Of a stretch of 64,000 nucleotides of DNA, positions 22,299-33,781 are shown one piece after another. The DNA lies in assembly GCF_029873635.1 (NCBI RefSeq), contig NC_080428.1, forward strand, positions 61,677,957-61,741,956, written 5' to 3'. A model generated the notes under the pieces. The model searched no databases, had not been told where the DNA came from, and saw only the letters and a program-made list of their open reading frames with translations. The position numbers and the translations under genes were made by a program. Position 1 is the stretch's first letter. Every line of letters begins with the position of its first letter. Origin of the DNA: Malania oleifera (Eukaryota; Streptophyta; Magnoliopsida; Santalales; Ximeniaceae).

Positions 22299-23903
22299 GT
22301 ATGTAATCTGCCAAGCAAACCCTTTAATTTCTTTTTTTCGTTCATCTCCTTGTCTTTCCAGTTCTTCATTTTGCTCTGGATTTCTGTTTTCATTCAAACA
22401 AGTTTTGGGTTTGGGCGTTTTGGATTTTTTGAAGATGTTCTGGTTTTTCTGATTGGGACGCTTAGATCTTGCGATTGCTGTATCGATCTGTTGTTTCGAA
22501 ATTTTTAAAAAATGAAAATTCAACTCGCTGCAGAGCGGAATGGGTCGTTTTTGCTGGAGAAAGCGTTAGAATTGGGCTAAGATTTGAGATCTGTAGCAAG
22601 ACATTGGAGGTAGGGATGAAATTTTCATGCTTTTTTTTGGAAAGGGAGGAGGAAGGGGCGTGGTAATCGCTTTTCTTTCTGCACACATTTGTGTGCTCAT
22701 GGCCAGTGTTTTAGCAGATTGAAAATGGAGAGGAGAACCCCCTTCACGCTGTGAAGGTTCTTTCCTGTGTAAATGTGTGTATGTGGGTGTTTATGTATAT
22801 TCTTTAATGTTACTTGCAGCTCGATCACCCTCCATTTCTCCATTTTCTATACATAAAAGTGAGAGAGGTTTATCTTTGGCTAGACTAGATCCGTGACTTA
22901 GGGAACCCATATAAACCATGTAGTCCTGGAGTTATCCAAACTATGCCCAAATTCATAATTTGCAGTCAAATAAATACTGAAAATTGGATGATTTATGAAG
23001 CAGTTAGTGATAATTGATAGGATCGAGCCATTTCTGGGTTGTGGGTGGTTCAAATTTAACTGACTTTCATTCAAATAATGATACTTAGATCTGGGAAAAA
23101 AGGTTTTTTTCTGTTTTATCTTGTTTTCTCAACTGAGTTATTTTTTTTTTTTAAGTTGTTCATGGGTAAAAATAGTATAGCCTGCCCTAACTGGCGTAAA
23201 TTTTTGCATCATTTGCTTGTATACCGGGAAGATTTTGCTTATTTTTCTTTTTCTTTCTATTTTGCTGCCCTTTTATGAAGACTTGGATAAATTTGCATGT
23301 GAAATTGCAAAACAACATATTTCTGAGTTGCCAAAATTTTCATCAAAATAGATTTTGATTTCCTTTTCAAAAATAAAAAGGATATTTTAGGTTTAATGTT
23401 AAATTGCAGCAGTTGTACCAATCATAGTATCTAAATTCAGGACCATCAATTTAAAATGTGAATCCAGATTTACTTTTTTTTTTTTTCTCAAAATTGCAAG
23501 GGTTTAGGACTTTGAGCTCATTAATGGTCTTGGTTTTTATGAATGTTAAGATTTTAGGTCTTATTAATCTCTCCATTTCATGCATCTCTTTTCTTTGTAT
23601 GTTTTTTGAGGGGAATGCTAGGAGCAGTTGCACCCTCCGGTATCTTCAAGCACTCACGCTATAATTGAACTGCTTAAAAAAATAATAAATAAATAAAGGG
23701 CAATCAGTGCACAAAGTTCTCGCGTATGTGGGGTCTAGGGATAGGATGGACCACAATGGGTCTATAGTACGTAGCCTTACCTTGCATTTTTGCAGGAAGT
23801 TGTTATCACACCTCGAACCTGTGACCTCTAGGTCACACGGCGATTACTGTAAGCTCCCCTTTCATTGAACTGCATCACATTACTTATATGAAAAAAAAAA
23901 ACC

Positions 23904-23940
<37 letters not shown>

Positions 23941-24845
23941 TACTTGTTTAATCCTTAACCATTGAAGTGGTTACCTCGCAATATGTTTCAAGAATATGCT
24001 CAAGCATAAGGAGAGTGCGATCATTGACTTTTCCTACCATTTCTCATTTTCTGGTAGTGAGCCTAGGTGTGACTAATCTCTCCATTTCCCCATTTTAAAA
24101 AAAAAAAAAAAAAAAGCTGCAGAACAGAACAAAAAAGCGAGATCAGATTGTTTTAAAAAATTCAAGAGATATACCGAGCTTTTCATAAAGCACCTCCACC
24201 AGATGGTTAAAAGTTTCAACCCTTGATGTCCATGGGACAATGACTCTTGAGGTTTAGATGCTACGGCATAATAATATTTTAGAGGAATGGTGCTTATTTC
24301 AAATTTAATTAGAATATTAAATTTCTTATTTTGGGGACAAAAAAAAAAAAAAGAGAACTTTAAACTGTTATAGAATGGAGAAAATGATAGGGGAAGAATT
24401 TCAGCAAGGTCAGGATACATGTATCATATGATTGGGTTACATTACCTGCCATCCTTTCTTTATCCCATCTTCTCTTCTTCTTAGAATTTATAATGGAATT
24501 CTGGGCCCCTTCAATAATTCTGTTTATTAATATTATTATTGTTTTGGATGAAATGCTTTAGCTTTGGCCCTCTTGTCCATGTATCAAGCCAAGCTTTGTG
24601 CTCTTTTTCTCTTTTTTTTTTTTTTTGTTCTTGGGTATGTGGCTTGTTCAATGTTGAAACTTCCAACAACATGCAATTTGGAAAATTTGGCAATTCTTTA
24701 CTATGAGTCCCTATTCATATTTAGTTGCATGAGATGATTTGTGATTCTGTTAAGTGAAATCTTGCTTTGAATTATTCTTCAGCATGGGAGAAAATTACTT
24801 GATATTATTGACCCCATTATTTATTTATTTACTTGTTAATCTCAG
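22299..24845 (+). other. Putative leader intron of the RING gene
   Basis: GTATGT at 22299 and TCTCAG ending at 24845 bound 2,547 bp of T-rich DNA with no coding signal. It contains an Au SINE (23674-23863), an (AT)n run at 23905-23938 and poly(A)/poly(T) tracts near 24100, 24340 and 24610. Exon 2 would begin 43 bp before the CDS. Confidence 0.5.
23674..23863 (-). mobile_element. Au-type SINE
   Basis: Read on the minus strand, it has the plant Au SINE order: a tRNA-like head with 'gtgacctagaggtcacaggt' leading into the B box, 'tgcaaaaatgcaaggtaagg' in the body, and 'agaccccacatacgcgagaa' then 'gtgcactgattgcccttt' at the end. It is flanked by the exact 10 bp duplication attgaactgc (23664-23673 and 23864-23873). 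It sits antisense in the leader intron of the RING gene. Confidence 0.9.
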
Positions 24846-24888
24846 AGCGGAAAGGACAGTTTGCTGAAACATCATCAATAATAGATCG

Positions 24889-25608
24889 ATGGTATCGGAG
24901 GAATATTTTTCCCCGGATTGGAGGTCCATCATGGCAGCGGCAACAGAGCCGGAGAATACTGAGGGATGCTTCGACTGCAACATCTGCTTAGACTTCGCGC
25001 ATGACCCTGTGGTCACCCTCTGTGGCCACCTCTACTGCTGGCCCTGCATCTACAAGTGGCTCCATTTTCAGAGCGCCTCCCTTGCCTCCGATGAGCACCC
25101 GCAGTGCCCCGTGTGCAAGGCAGATATATCCCACACCACCATGGTCCCCCTCTATGGCCGTGGCCAGAACCCAACCCGACCAGAGCTTAAGGGCAAGGCA
25201 CCCTATCTGGGTATGATCATACCCCCTAGACCATCGGCAATTGGGACCCAAGCTCTGACTTCAACCACCGCCCACTCTGGCCAGCAACTTCAGTATCGTA
25301 ATCCTTACCAGAACCAACAATACAACCCTCATCCCTATGAAGAGGATTCTCCACCCTCCATGCTTAGCCCGGGGGGCACCAGACCGTCTGCTGGTCTCTT
25401 CCACCCGATGGTTGGCATGTTTGGAGAGATGGTTTATGCACGCGTGTTTGGGAACCCTGAGAGCCTGTATGCATATCCCAATTCGTATCACCTAGCGAGC
25501 AGTAGTAGCCCCAGGATGAGAAGGCAGGAGATGCAGGTTGACAAGTCGCTCAACAGAATTTCAATTTTCCTCTTCTGTTGCTTTTTCTTGTGCCTTCTCC
25601 TATTTTGA
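24889..25608 (+). CDS. RMA: RMA-like membrane-anchored RING-HC E3 ubiquitin ligase
   Basis: A 239-residue protein encoded by one exon. A C3HC4 RING spans residues 30-76: Cys30, Cys33, Cys45, His47, Cys50, Cys53, Cys73 and Cys76, with the family signatures 'FDCNICLD', '[14 protein letters not shown]' and 'VPLYGRG'. The middle (about 90-215) is a Pro/Ser/Asn-rich linker. Residues 223-239 are a single hydrophobic C-terminal segment that would anchor it in the ER membrane with the RING in the cytosol. This layout and length match plant RMA proteins (about 190-250 residues), which transfer ubiquitin from E2 enzymes to membrane substrates; Arabidopsis and pepper relatives act on aquaporins and in stress responses. 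All zinc ligands are present and there is no internal stop, so it looks functional. It is the only intact host gene here. A second in-frame Met at residue 15 is a possible alternative start. Confidence 0.95.
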   Translation: MVSEEYFSPDWRSIMAAATEPENTEGCFDCNICLDFAHDPVVTLCGHLYCWPCIYKWLHFQSASLASDEHPQCPVCKADISHTTMVPLYGRGQNPTRPELKGKAPYLGMIIPPRPSAIGTQALTSTTAHSGQQLQYRNPYQNQQYNPHPYEEDSPPSMLSPGGTRPSAGLFHPMVGMFGEMVYARVFGNPESLYAYPNSYHLASSSSPRMRRQEMQVDKSLNRISIFLFCCFFLCLLLF

Positions 25609-26744
25609 GCACAGCCATTGTATACTTTTTGTAAAGAAATTATGGAACCAAAAGTGGGATGAGAAAATGCTTGAGCGAGAAAATGAATGAACATACGGTG
25701 CATGGTTGGATAGGACTGAGAAATACATGGATGATGTATTGGTGTTGAAAGATCTTGTTCAATTGGATTACTGTGGGTTCCTCAACTATGTATGAGTGAT
25801 GTATGAGGATTGAAGTATGCAGGCTTTCATTTCAAGTATACCTCTCTAATCAATGAAAGTTGGATTTGTTTTTACCTTAAGAAGAAGAAAGATTTGTATA
25901 GATTCTTGAGTTATTTCCCATCTGAAGGACCAAAAAATTATGATGCCATTACCCAGCAAGTAAAAAGATTGTAACTTAAGAAATTTTAAAATTTTAACTG
26001 ACCTCTTGGAGCATTTGATGATTTCTGAGACACTCTGGGATGTGTTTAGTTGTGGAAAATAGTTTCTATTTTTTATTTTGATTTTTTTTTTTAATTATAA
26101 AAATAAAGTTAGTTAATTTTTTATCTTTACAACATTCATCTGAAATAAAGAGCAATAATCAATAGTTATAGTAGTATTTGCATTGAGAAAATAATTTTAT
26201 TTTTTATTTTTAAGTAATTATAAAGATGCCATCTTATTTTTTAATTTTCTAAATTTATACAGAAATATTTTTTTAAAAAAATTATTTATTTATTTTATTG
26301 GTTTCTAACTTTTACTTTATATAGAGCATGAATGTTTTGATCTTGGACTTTATTTACGCGCATTATGCACAAAGTTTCTTACAAATTTACATAAATCCAA
26401 ATTTGAACCCCCAAATTCACAATTCCAAATATTACCTCATATAAATTTAAAAAGTTAGGAAACAACTTGTCCTTTATAATAATTTTTAAGGTAAAAAAAC
26501 AAAAAATATATTTTACACATTTAAATAAACTTTCCTTATTTTTTTATTATAATCTTGAAAAAAAAAACTAAATTTTTATAATTTTTTTAAAAAAATTTAA
26601 AAATTGTGAAATGAAAAATGTCTTCTGAAACTAAAGGCAACCTTATATCCTTCCATTTACTGTAAAATAGTCATTTCATTTTCAATGGCTATTTAGCCAT
26701 TTGTATCCTTTTTTAGGAACTATATTGTTTTAGGAATTACGGGT
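25609..26744. other. 3' flank of the RING gene, then AT-rich spacer
   Basis: The 3' UTR probably occupies the first 100-300 bp; AATGAA variants occur near 25685 and 25852 and a standard AATAAA only near 26102, so the poly(A) site is uncertain. From about 26040 the sequence becomes very AT-rich with no coding or repeat signature I recognise. Confidence 0.5.
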
Positions 26745-26862
26745 TCGAAATGTACAAACAACCTCTTACAAAAATATAAGGTAAAACTATGTATTATAGG
26801 CCCATCATGATCTACCCCTTCTATGGACCTCACATATGGGAGCTTTGTGCATGGCGCTACTA
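26745..26862 (+). mobile_element. Degenerate, 5'-truncated Au-type SINE
   Basis: 'ttacgggttcgaaatg' matches the B-box region. It is followed by 'caacctcttacaaaaatata', 'aaggtaaaactatgtattat' and 'gggagctttgtgcatggcgc' in the order of the Au body and end. The tRNA-like head with the A box is not recognisable and no target duplication was found. It is more diverged than the copy in the intron. Confidence 0.65.
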
Positions 26863-27799
26863 TTTTTATTTGGAGATAAATTTCTACCATTTTAAACACG
26901 TGACGTGGCATCTAACGAGTTGTTGGAATTAATTGGTTTTTTTTACTATCAATAAATCTTAAAAATTTAAAATCATATTTCCCAGAAATCGATAGTATTT
27001 TTGAAAAGTTATTGTGTAAAGTTTGCATCAGATACTCATTCAGTACTCTTTTGATACTTCTCCAATGCTTTATAAATTTGCGTATAATTTTACAACGCAT
27101 ATTTAATACTCGGCAACTTTTGACCACTCTTTAAAAATTCTTTTACTATTTTTAAAAGTAAGTCTTACACATATAAAAACACATTTTATAATATGTTTTG
27201 TACATTCATTATTAGTGAAGTCGTAATCATAGTCATATAGAAAAAACTAATGTTGATTTTTAACATTATAATAAATTCATCACGACGCGTGTGTATGATG
27301 GAAGGAGTGACATAATGAAATTTTTTGTATATAATAAAGAAGAAAGATTATGAGACAAACATATATTTACATTAATTTATTGATTTATGTATTTATATAT
27401 TATTATATAATCAGTAGAAACTTAGTATAGAATTATTCTTGCATCGTATTTTATATTTAAAGTTTTTTATTCTCCATCATGTCTTGTATACATGTTCAAG
27501 CCATCAAAATTATTTTACTAATCTTTATGACATGCCATTCTAACAATAATAATATTATATTATATTTTATGATCTTAAGCATGAGATAATTAATATTTAA
27601 ATATCTATTTAACACTTCAAAATTGAATTTAAAAGCATTTAGTTTATTTTCATTTAATAAAATTCCCAATATATTGATTTTTTATGATAAAAATCAACAA
27701 ATTTATTATATAAAACTTTCTAAAACACAACATTTTGACTACTCTTTTCTTATGATTATGTTGTTTTTTTAATGAATAAAAAATAAAATGGTCTTACCA

Positions 27800-27838
<39 letters not shown>

Positions 27839-28860
27839 GAAAACATTGGATGAGTATTTAAGGAGTGAATGATAAAAAAATATATAATTAAAATTTTGTG
27901 CACATTTTTTATGTCTAGAAATTGCTCCATCCACAACCACACCTTTTCTTGTCAAAAGGGAAAAATTATAATGCTTGGACAGGATCCTTAATTTGAGGTA
28001 TTTTTATGATTATAAATTTCTATTATTAACTAATATATTTTTATATTATATTCTTAAATTTTTATCACAAACACAACAGAACAATAATATTAAAATTTTT
28101 TGCTTCCAAAGGTTCAACACGCCTTTTTCTGTTGATGCATTAGCATCATGAGGGTAGATTGTCTCTTTAGACACATTTCTGTTGAGAATTCCACTTGTGA
28201 GTTTGTCTTATATTGGAAAAATTGAGTCGATGATATATATTGAGTTCAAAACCCAATAGTTTTAAGCTGTTGGGTCAAGTTGGTGCCCATCCATGCATAT
28301 CAAACTTACCCTATGGATCCTTCCGGTGCTAACAATCTCTCAATTTAAAAAATTGAGACTTTGATGTCCGAGTCCTCGGTTCCAAATCTCCACACAAGAT
28401 ATGAGAAATACGAGTTAAGAGACATATTACAACTCAACCAACCTCCAAAACTAAAAAAATAAAAACTGTAGAGTAGGCTATATACTTTGAATTCGTGGGC
28501 GATTAGGGAATCCCAATTAATTAATTTCAATGGACTGCAATTAAAATTGAATAATTTAAGCATTGAACCCCCAACCACCAACTAGAATAAAAAAGAAGGA
28601 AGAAAAAAATGCAAGAGGAATGCGTGACTCCATGAACTAGCAAATTAAATTTTAAACCTACAAGTCTAATGCTAAGAGTATGCTCTTTTGGTGTAGCCCC
28701 TAATTCCTACAAAGATATTAATGTATCTTTTGATGGATGCCCAATATCTTTTTAGATATTATATAATAAAAATAATAATACAAAAATAAAAATTCAAATT
28801 CAACTAAGAGATGCTAAAGTTGCTTCCTCTTTACAGCTGTCTCATACCCTTCTTGAAATA
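26863..28860. other. AT-rich intergenic DNA
   Basis: About 2 kb with no gene. It includes an (ATT)n run at 27801-27839. Around 28185-28340 the text 'tgagtttgtcttatattgga' and a following TA-rich stretch resemble worn LTR edges, but no partner repeat was found. Confidence 0.5.
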
Positions 28861-30190
28861 GAAGGTGGTGTTGGTCTTATAATGACATTAGAGAGGGGGA
28901 TCGGGGTGAATCGGGTGACTAAAAATTATTCGTTCAAAAACTTTGAAAGGAGATCAATTTTCTAGAATGCCCATTGGATTAAAATCCTTTTGTATTAGAT
29001 GGTAAGTTGAATGAGTGTAAAAATAAGATAAAGTGCGAAAAAGATGCTACCATACAATGATAGCATGAAATTTTATAGTGGTTTGGTCATTGTAACCTAC
29101 ATTTACTCTCCAAGTAAACTAACATGGAATTTTTCACTAAACTTAAGTAAATTAAGTACATTGAGTAGCTCACACTAAGTAGGACAAGGTGTCCTTTACA
29201 AATTACTCCTCCCCTATCGTTCGTGGCTAAAAGGCCTACACAGTGCAACCTTACGCTTTGCGTAACGTGCTCTTCTCCTCGAGTAATCTACCATTTTTCA
29301 TTAAAAAGACACTAATAATGATTCTCAAGTTCTTTTCCAGATTGCTTAGAATAATTCTTTTTAAGAATATGCGATGCCAGAGAGACTTATGATAGTTTTA
29401 ATCTATTGAAAAGTTTTAGGATAATACAATAAGCATAATATTTAGATATACACTTACCAGAGACTTTCTTACAGTAAATGATTTTCAAAACCTTTTCACA
29501 TAAGAGTGTGTTTTGATTAACTCTCCATGCAAACTAAGTTCATAATTTACAGTACATGAAACTTCTTCTTGTTTAGACAGCCAATTGCAATATTTGATAC
29601 TAGTCAACATACATAAACACTTGAAAAGAAATTATCAATATTTTCTATCTCAAAAAAACTGTCTTTCTAAGGAGAATTGAGTTCCAACTATGCAATTAGA
29701 CTTTTCTGTCGAGTTGTAATCAATTGTATTTCTAATGAAATACTTGGATTAATAGAAATAAATCATATTAGAACAAATCTTGAATTACACTTGACTATCA
29801 AAGTATGATTATTAATCCATATATAATAATTTCTTGAAAAACAATGAATCTTATTAATGAGTCTCGAGAGATCCATTGTAATCATATTACGTATAAAAGC
29901 ATCTTACTATGTTTCTTATAATGTTTCTTATTGCGCTTCTTATAGATACGTCTTGTAATTCTTCTTATGTGGCTTTTTATAAACCTTCTTGTGCATGTTT
30001 CTTATGTATCTTTTTATCTTATGCAATTAATAATACTTCTCATGAATATATCTCAAGATTTTACTGCATAATATTTCATATATGGATCATTAAAACATTA
30101 AATATTGGTATTGTCAATCATCAAAATATATTTCATAACTCATCATTTGATTCCATTAACTAAAACATGATATCAATTTTCAAACCTTTC
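28861..30190. other. LTR-like non-coding fragment
   Basis: The left side has 'agagagggggatcggggtga' and, about 180 bp later, 'tatagtggtttggtcattgt' with 'aacctacatttactctcc'. This layout parallels the insert at 19673 ('agagggggtgag', then a 'cctacgtcccc' block). It suggests a relic of the same broad class of LTR. No coding motif, second copy or duplication is visible. Confidence 0.35.
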
Positions 30191-30194
30191 ATTC

Positions 30195-31186
30195 ATTTAG
30201 GCCTAGGTTGGAATTCGAAAAATAATAGGAAAAAGAAAGGAAAATATTAAGGAATCCATATTTTCATATTTAGTTATCAAAGAAAGTGGGAAAGAAGATA
30301 AAAAATAAATCAAATTCGTGAATAAAATTTTGATTTTATAAATCATTAATATTCCGTGGGTTAAACCTCCAACAGGATGGATAAAACTTAATTGTGATGG
30401 GAGCTATAGGGGCAATTCGGATACTTCAGAAGGTGGAGGAATTATTCGAGACTGCCATGACAAGACAAAAGCGATTTTTTCAAGCTATTTTGGCAATAGT
30501 ACAAACAATAGTGTGAAGTTAAACGTAATACGGGAAGGAATTTGTTTGTGCAAACAACTTCATTATTTTAATGTGATTATTAAAAGTGACTCGTGAATTG
30601 TAGTTGAGTGGCTTCGGAAAGGTAAATGTATCTTGTGGTATCTTTGGAATTTTTGAGAGGAGTTCGTTGCAGAAATAGAAGAAGTGAACTTCATGATGAT
30701 ACATCAATATAGGGAAGACAATAGTGCAACCAATTTTCTTGCTAAAGAAGGAGAAATGAGAAACAATGTCATCTACGAAGAACAACATCTTTTATCACGT
30801 TATCTGAAAAGTATATTTCAGATTGATAGATTGGGTCTCACTTCCTTTCGTCGTCAGTTCATTATTCGTCGTTTGTTTGGTGTTTTTGATTTGTTTAATG
30901 TTTTGGGGAGGTTTTATTTTCTTTATTTTTATTCTCCCTTTTGCTTGTCTTGTAACCACGATATTCTTCCGCCAAAAATGATATCATATCAATAAATAAA
31001 AGGAGGTGTCGCCTTCTTTTAGTAAAAAAAAAAAATATTTACTTTTTTCTAATATTAAATCATATTAAAATAAAATTATATTTTTAATAATATTTCATAT
31101 AGGAGAAAAATACAATGGAAAATGAATTTCCTCTTTATTTGGCTTTCTTTTGAATTTTTAAAGTAAATTTCTTGATCCAAACCAAT
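30195..31186. mobile_element. MITE-like repeat copy 1, split by a LINE fragment
   Basis: 30195-30353 and 31034-31186 together match the unbroken copy at 31187-31495, including 'atatttagttatcaaagaaa', 'aatcaaattcgtgaa' and 'gagaaaaatacaatgg'. The outer ends carry weak inverted similarity (about 'ggttggaattcgaa' against the complement of 'ttgatccaaacc'). It has no coding capacity. Confidence 0.6.
30354..31033 (+). mobile_element. 5'-truncated LINE tail with RNase H domain
   Basis: The + strand carries an RNase H-like domain of the type at the end of plant L1-like polyproteins. It shows 'WIKLNCDGSY' (about 30379), 'IIKSDS' (about 30577) and the C-terminal 'REDNSATNFLAKEG' (about 30709). Stops interrupt it near 30594 and 30652. 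A T/C-rich 3' UTR, 'aaccacgatattcttccgcc' and a terminal poly(A) at 31024-31035 follow. The short repeat aatatt flanks both sides (30348-30353 and 31034-31039), and the insertion splits a MITE-like repeat. It is a dead 5'-truncated copy. Confidence 0.75.
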
Positions 31187-31495
31187 CTTTATTGCGCGTT
31201 TGAAGCTTGGAAAATATTAGGGAAAATAAAGAAAAATAAAAAAGGATTCTACCTTTTAATATTTGGTTATCAAGGAAAGTGAGAAAGAAGATAAAGAATA
31301 TATTAAATCAATGAACAAAATTTTAATTTTACATACTCTCAACATTTGGTTTTTCTTAATTTCCAATCATATTAAAATATTTTTTTTTATTTTAAATGAT
31401 ATTTGATAGAGAGAAAAAATACAATGGTTAATAAATTTCCTTCTTATTTTCCTTTCCTTTCCTTTTCCCAAGTAATATCCTTGATCTAAACTGAC
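31187..31495. mobile_element. MITE-like repeat copy 2
   Basis: Direct neighbour of copy 1, about 300 bp, with 'aatatttggttatcaaggaa', 'aatcaatgaacaaaatttta' and a right end 'ccttgatctaaactgacc'. It is non-coding, and the terminal inverted repeats are worn. Confidence 0.6.
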
Positions 31496-31717
31496 CATCA
31501 GAGTTATGTTAAGAAAACGTGAAATTAAATAAATAAAACAACAATTAAAATGTAAGATAACTTATAAACTATTAGTTAAGTGTCCACAAAACACTTCAAT
31601 TCAAGAATTTATCTTGAAATTTTTTTAAGAATTTATGATCTTTAAAAAAACTAGGCAAAAGGATAATTTTACATATTATTTTAAATTAATTTTTTATTTT
31701 TCATTTATTTAGGAACT

Positions 31718-31965
31718 CATAAGGACCGTTTGGATAAAAGATTTTGTTTGTGAAAAAGAATGGAAAAGAAAACAAAAAGAAGACTCACTTTTATTTTGCT
31801 CTCTCTTTATTTAAGTATCACTAAAATTAAGAAAAATCAATTGTTAATAATGTGTAAAATAAAATTTTTGTTCATTAATTTAATCTACTTTTAAATTTTC
31901 TTTCACACTTTTCTCGATAATCAAAGATGAAAAACAAGAATCTTTTGAATTCAATAATATTTTGC
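31718..31965. mobile_element. MITE-like repeat copy 3, inverted
   Basis: The reverse complement shows 'gattatcgagaaaagtgtga', 'taatgaacaaaaattttatt' and 'gatttttcttaatttt' in the same order as copy 2. The end facing left reads 'ggaccgtttggataaaag', similar to common plant MITE termini. Confidence 0.5.
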
Positions 31966-33447
31966 AATTAAATTTCAAATGAGGTTGTGATGAAGGGTTT
32001 TTCCATGTAAAATTTATATTTTTCTTAATTGCAAGTTGGTATGTTGTAATATATTGACACTTAGACTAATACAAGTGAGAAGTGCGATTTAATGTGGATC
32101 CAATAATGTGGGTCATGCTATAATTTAGTGGACTAAAATATTTATATTATATTCTATAATTAGTGAGTTAATTTGAAATCAAGATGGTTTAGTTGTTGTT
32201 GACAAATGAGTTTGGAGGATTTGAGGGCCTAAAAACTTTATCCTCAAATCGATAAATTCACTATGAGCTTTGGTTGTGTCGACCTTCATTGAATTTTCAA
32301 GTTTGAGTAGCGCTCTGGGCTGGGACTGGGCCATACTCTCTATTCATTTTGACGATTTCGCTCATCACTTGTTCGAAGAGGTTTTGAATTTGTAGTTGTA
32401 TTAGATTTAGATAAAATATAGTATAAAATTATACAGAAAAATTTTCAAATCCATTCAAATATAAATCTAAATTCTGAAATTCATACTCTCTAAGTTTTAT
32501 GTGTTTTAGGAGGCATCTAGCAATTAAAGATTGAGACTCCTATATTAGAGGTTAAGTTCAATGTTTGGCACACTGTAATAATATGAATGAAATTAAAATT
32601 CATCTATAAAATTATAAAAATCAATTTCACTCTATTCCATTTTTACTCACCATTTTGCCAAACAAACCACAGACCACCGTAATTTTAACACAGCAGGTAC
32701 GAATTAATGTGGGGCGAGACATACATTGCCAGGCCCATGGACCTCGTTTACTAGAGCTTCGGCTGTGTTGAACCTTGAATTGGCCGAGATTGGGCCACAC
32801 TTGGGCCGGCTCTGCTGGCAATCTACTTCTTGGCAGTTGGGCCAGGTGGCAGATCTTAACAAATAAAGCCCAGATTTGTTCCGAACGGTCCACTGGTCCT
32901 GGTAGCTGGCTAGCAGCAGTCTACGGAGATTTAAACTAACATTTTATGGTCGTTCTAGGCACGTGCAACGCACGTGAAACATATCTTTTATATTACTAGT
33001 CTTGTACAAGTGCGTTGTATTATTTGTAACCACTTGAGACAAGTCTGGAGTATATTTACATCTATAACAAAAAGTTTAACAGAATACTATTCCTTGAAAT
33101 TGCAGTTCAGATTTATGTACAAAATCTAGTTTTGAGAAAGCAACAGAGTGTCTACTAGTTATTAATGGCTTTTTTTTTTTTTTTTAAATGGTGATTTTTC
33201 TCCTACATTATTATAGGAGACAACACCCCCTACTTTCCCTTGTTCAAAAATATGAATGTTTTTCAATGGTGATTCTCCTTAGCCATGCTTTGGAAGCCTC
33301 TATTGAATAAGGTGGTATTATAGCATTGACAAAATGTCAAGAGTCAATTGCAACAGAAATATAATTAATTGAAGCCAATGATGTGGTAAAAGCTTGAGAT
33401 GACAATACTTAACATTGACCTTTAATCCCTATTATATTGTTGGGATG
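31966..33447. other. Intergenic DNA with a GC-richer island
   Basis: No gene is recognised. At 32690-32930 the composition is clearly richer in GC than the surroundings and holds several TGGGCC/GGCCCA motifs. An open frame of 88 codons on the minus strand (32627-32893) resembles nothing I know. The island ends in the candidate Helitron terminus at 32960-33000. Confidence 0.4.
32960..33000 (+). mobile_element. Candidate Helitron 3' terminus
   Basis: A 7 bp hairpin CACGTGC-AAC-GCACGTG (32960-32976) is followed 19 bp later by CTAGT at 32996-33000. Plant Helitrons end in a GC-rich hairpin a short distance before CTRRT. The spacing here is longer than usual and no 5' TC terminus or helicase was found, so this is tentative. 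Confidence 0.3.
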
Positions 33448-33452
33448 ACACT

Positions 33453-33682
33453 TGTAAAATGCAGGAAAGCTTTTGAAAACAAAGATAAAAGCAGAAAGAA
33501 GAATCATCTTTCTTCTCTTCATTGAAAACTTAATGAAAATATAGTATACAAGTAGGCTTCTTATATAAAGATACAATAACGACCATTGAACAACTAATCT
33601 AATTACACATATTAGTTATAATAGCTTTATGTATTTTGTTTGGTTCTTGATCTTACTCCGGGTCATCTTGTAAGTTTCAACA
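33453..33682 (-). mobile_element. 3' LTR and polypurine tract of the copia
   Basis: 230 bp, bounded inside by 'ccccccctcaagatgag' (33683-33699). On the minus strand this is the polypurine tract ending in seven G residues just before the LTR start TGTTG. Confidence 0.93.
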
Positions 33683-33781
33683 CCCCCCCTCAAGATGAGA
33701 ATGAATATCAATCATTCCCATATTGTGAATAAGATGATGAAAATGAATTGAACCAAGAGGTTTGGTTAATATATCAACTAG

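Noticed and set aside
24988..25703. Antisense frames opposite the RING gene
   Set aside because: They are shadows of the RMA-like CDS, which has all RING residues and a C-terminal anchor on the + strand.
30684..30995. A host gene for a 103-residue protein
   Set aside because: It is the C-terminal part of a LINE RNase H domain followed by its 3' untranslated region.
32627..32893. An 88-codon minus-strand gene in the GC-richer island
   Set aside because: No recognisable domain, start context or splice support.
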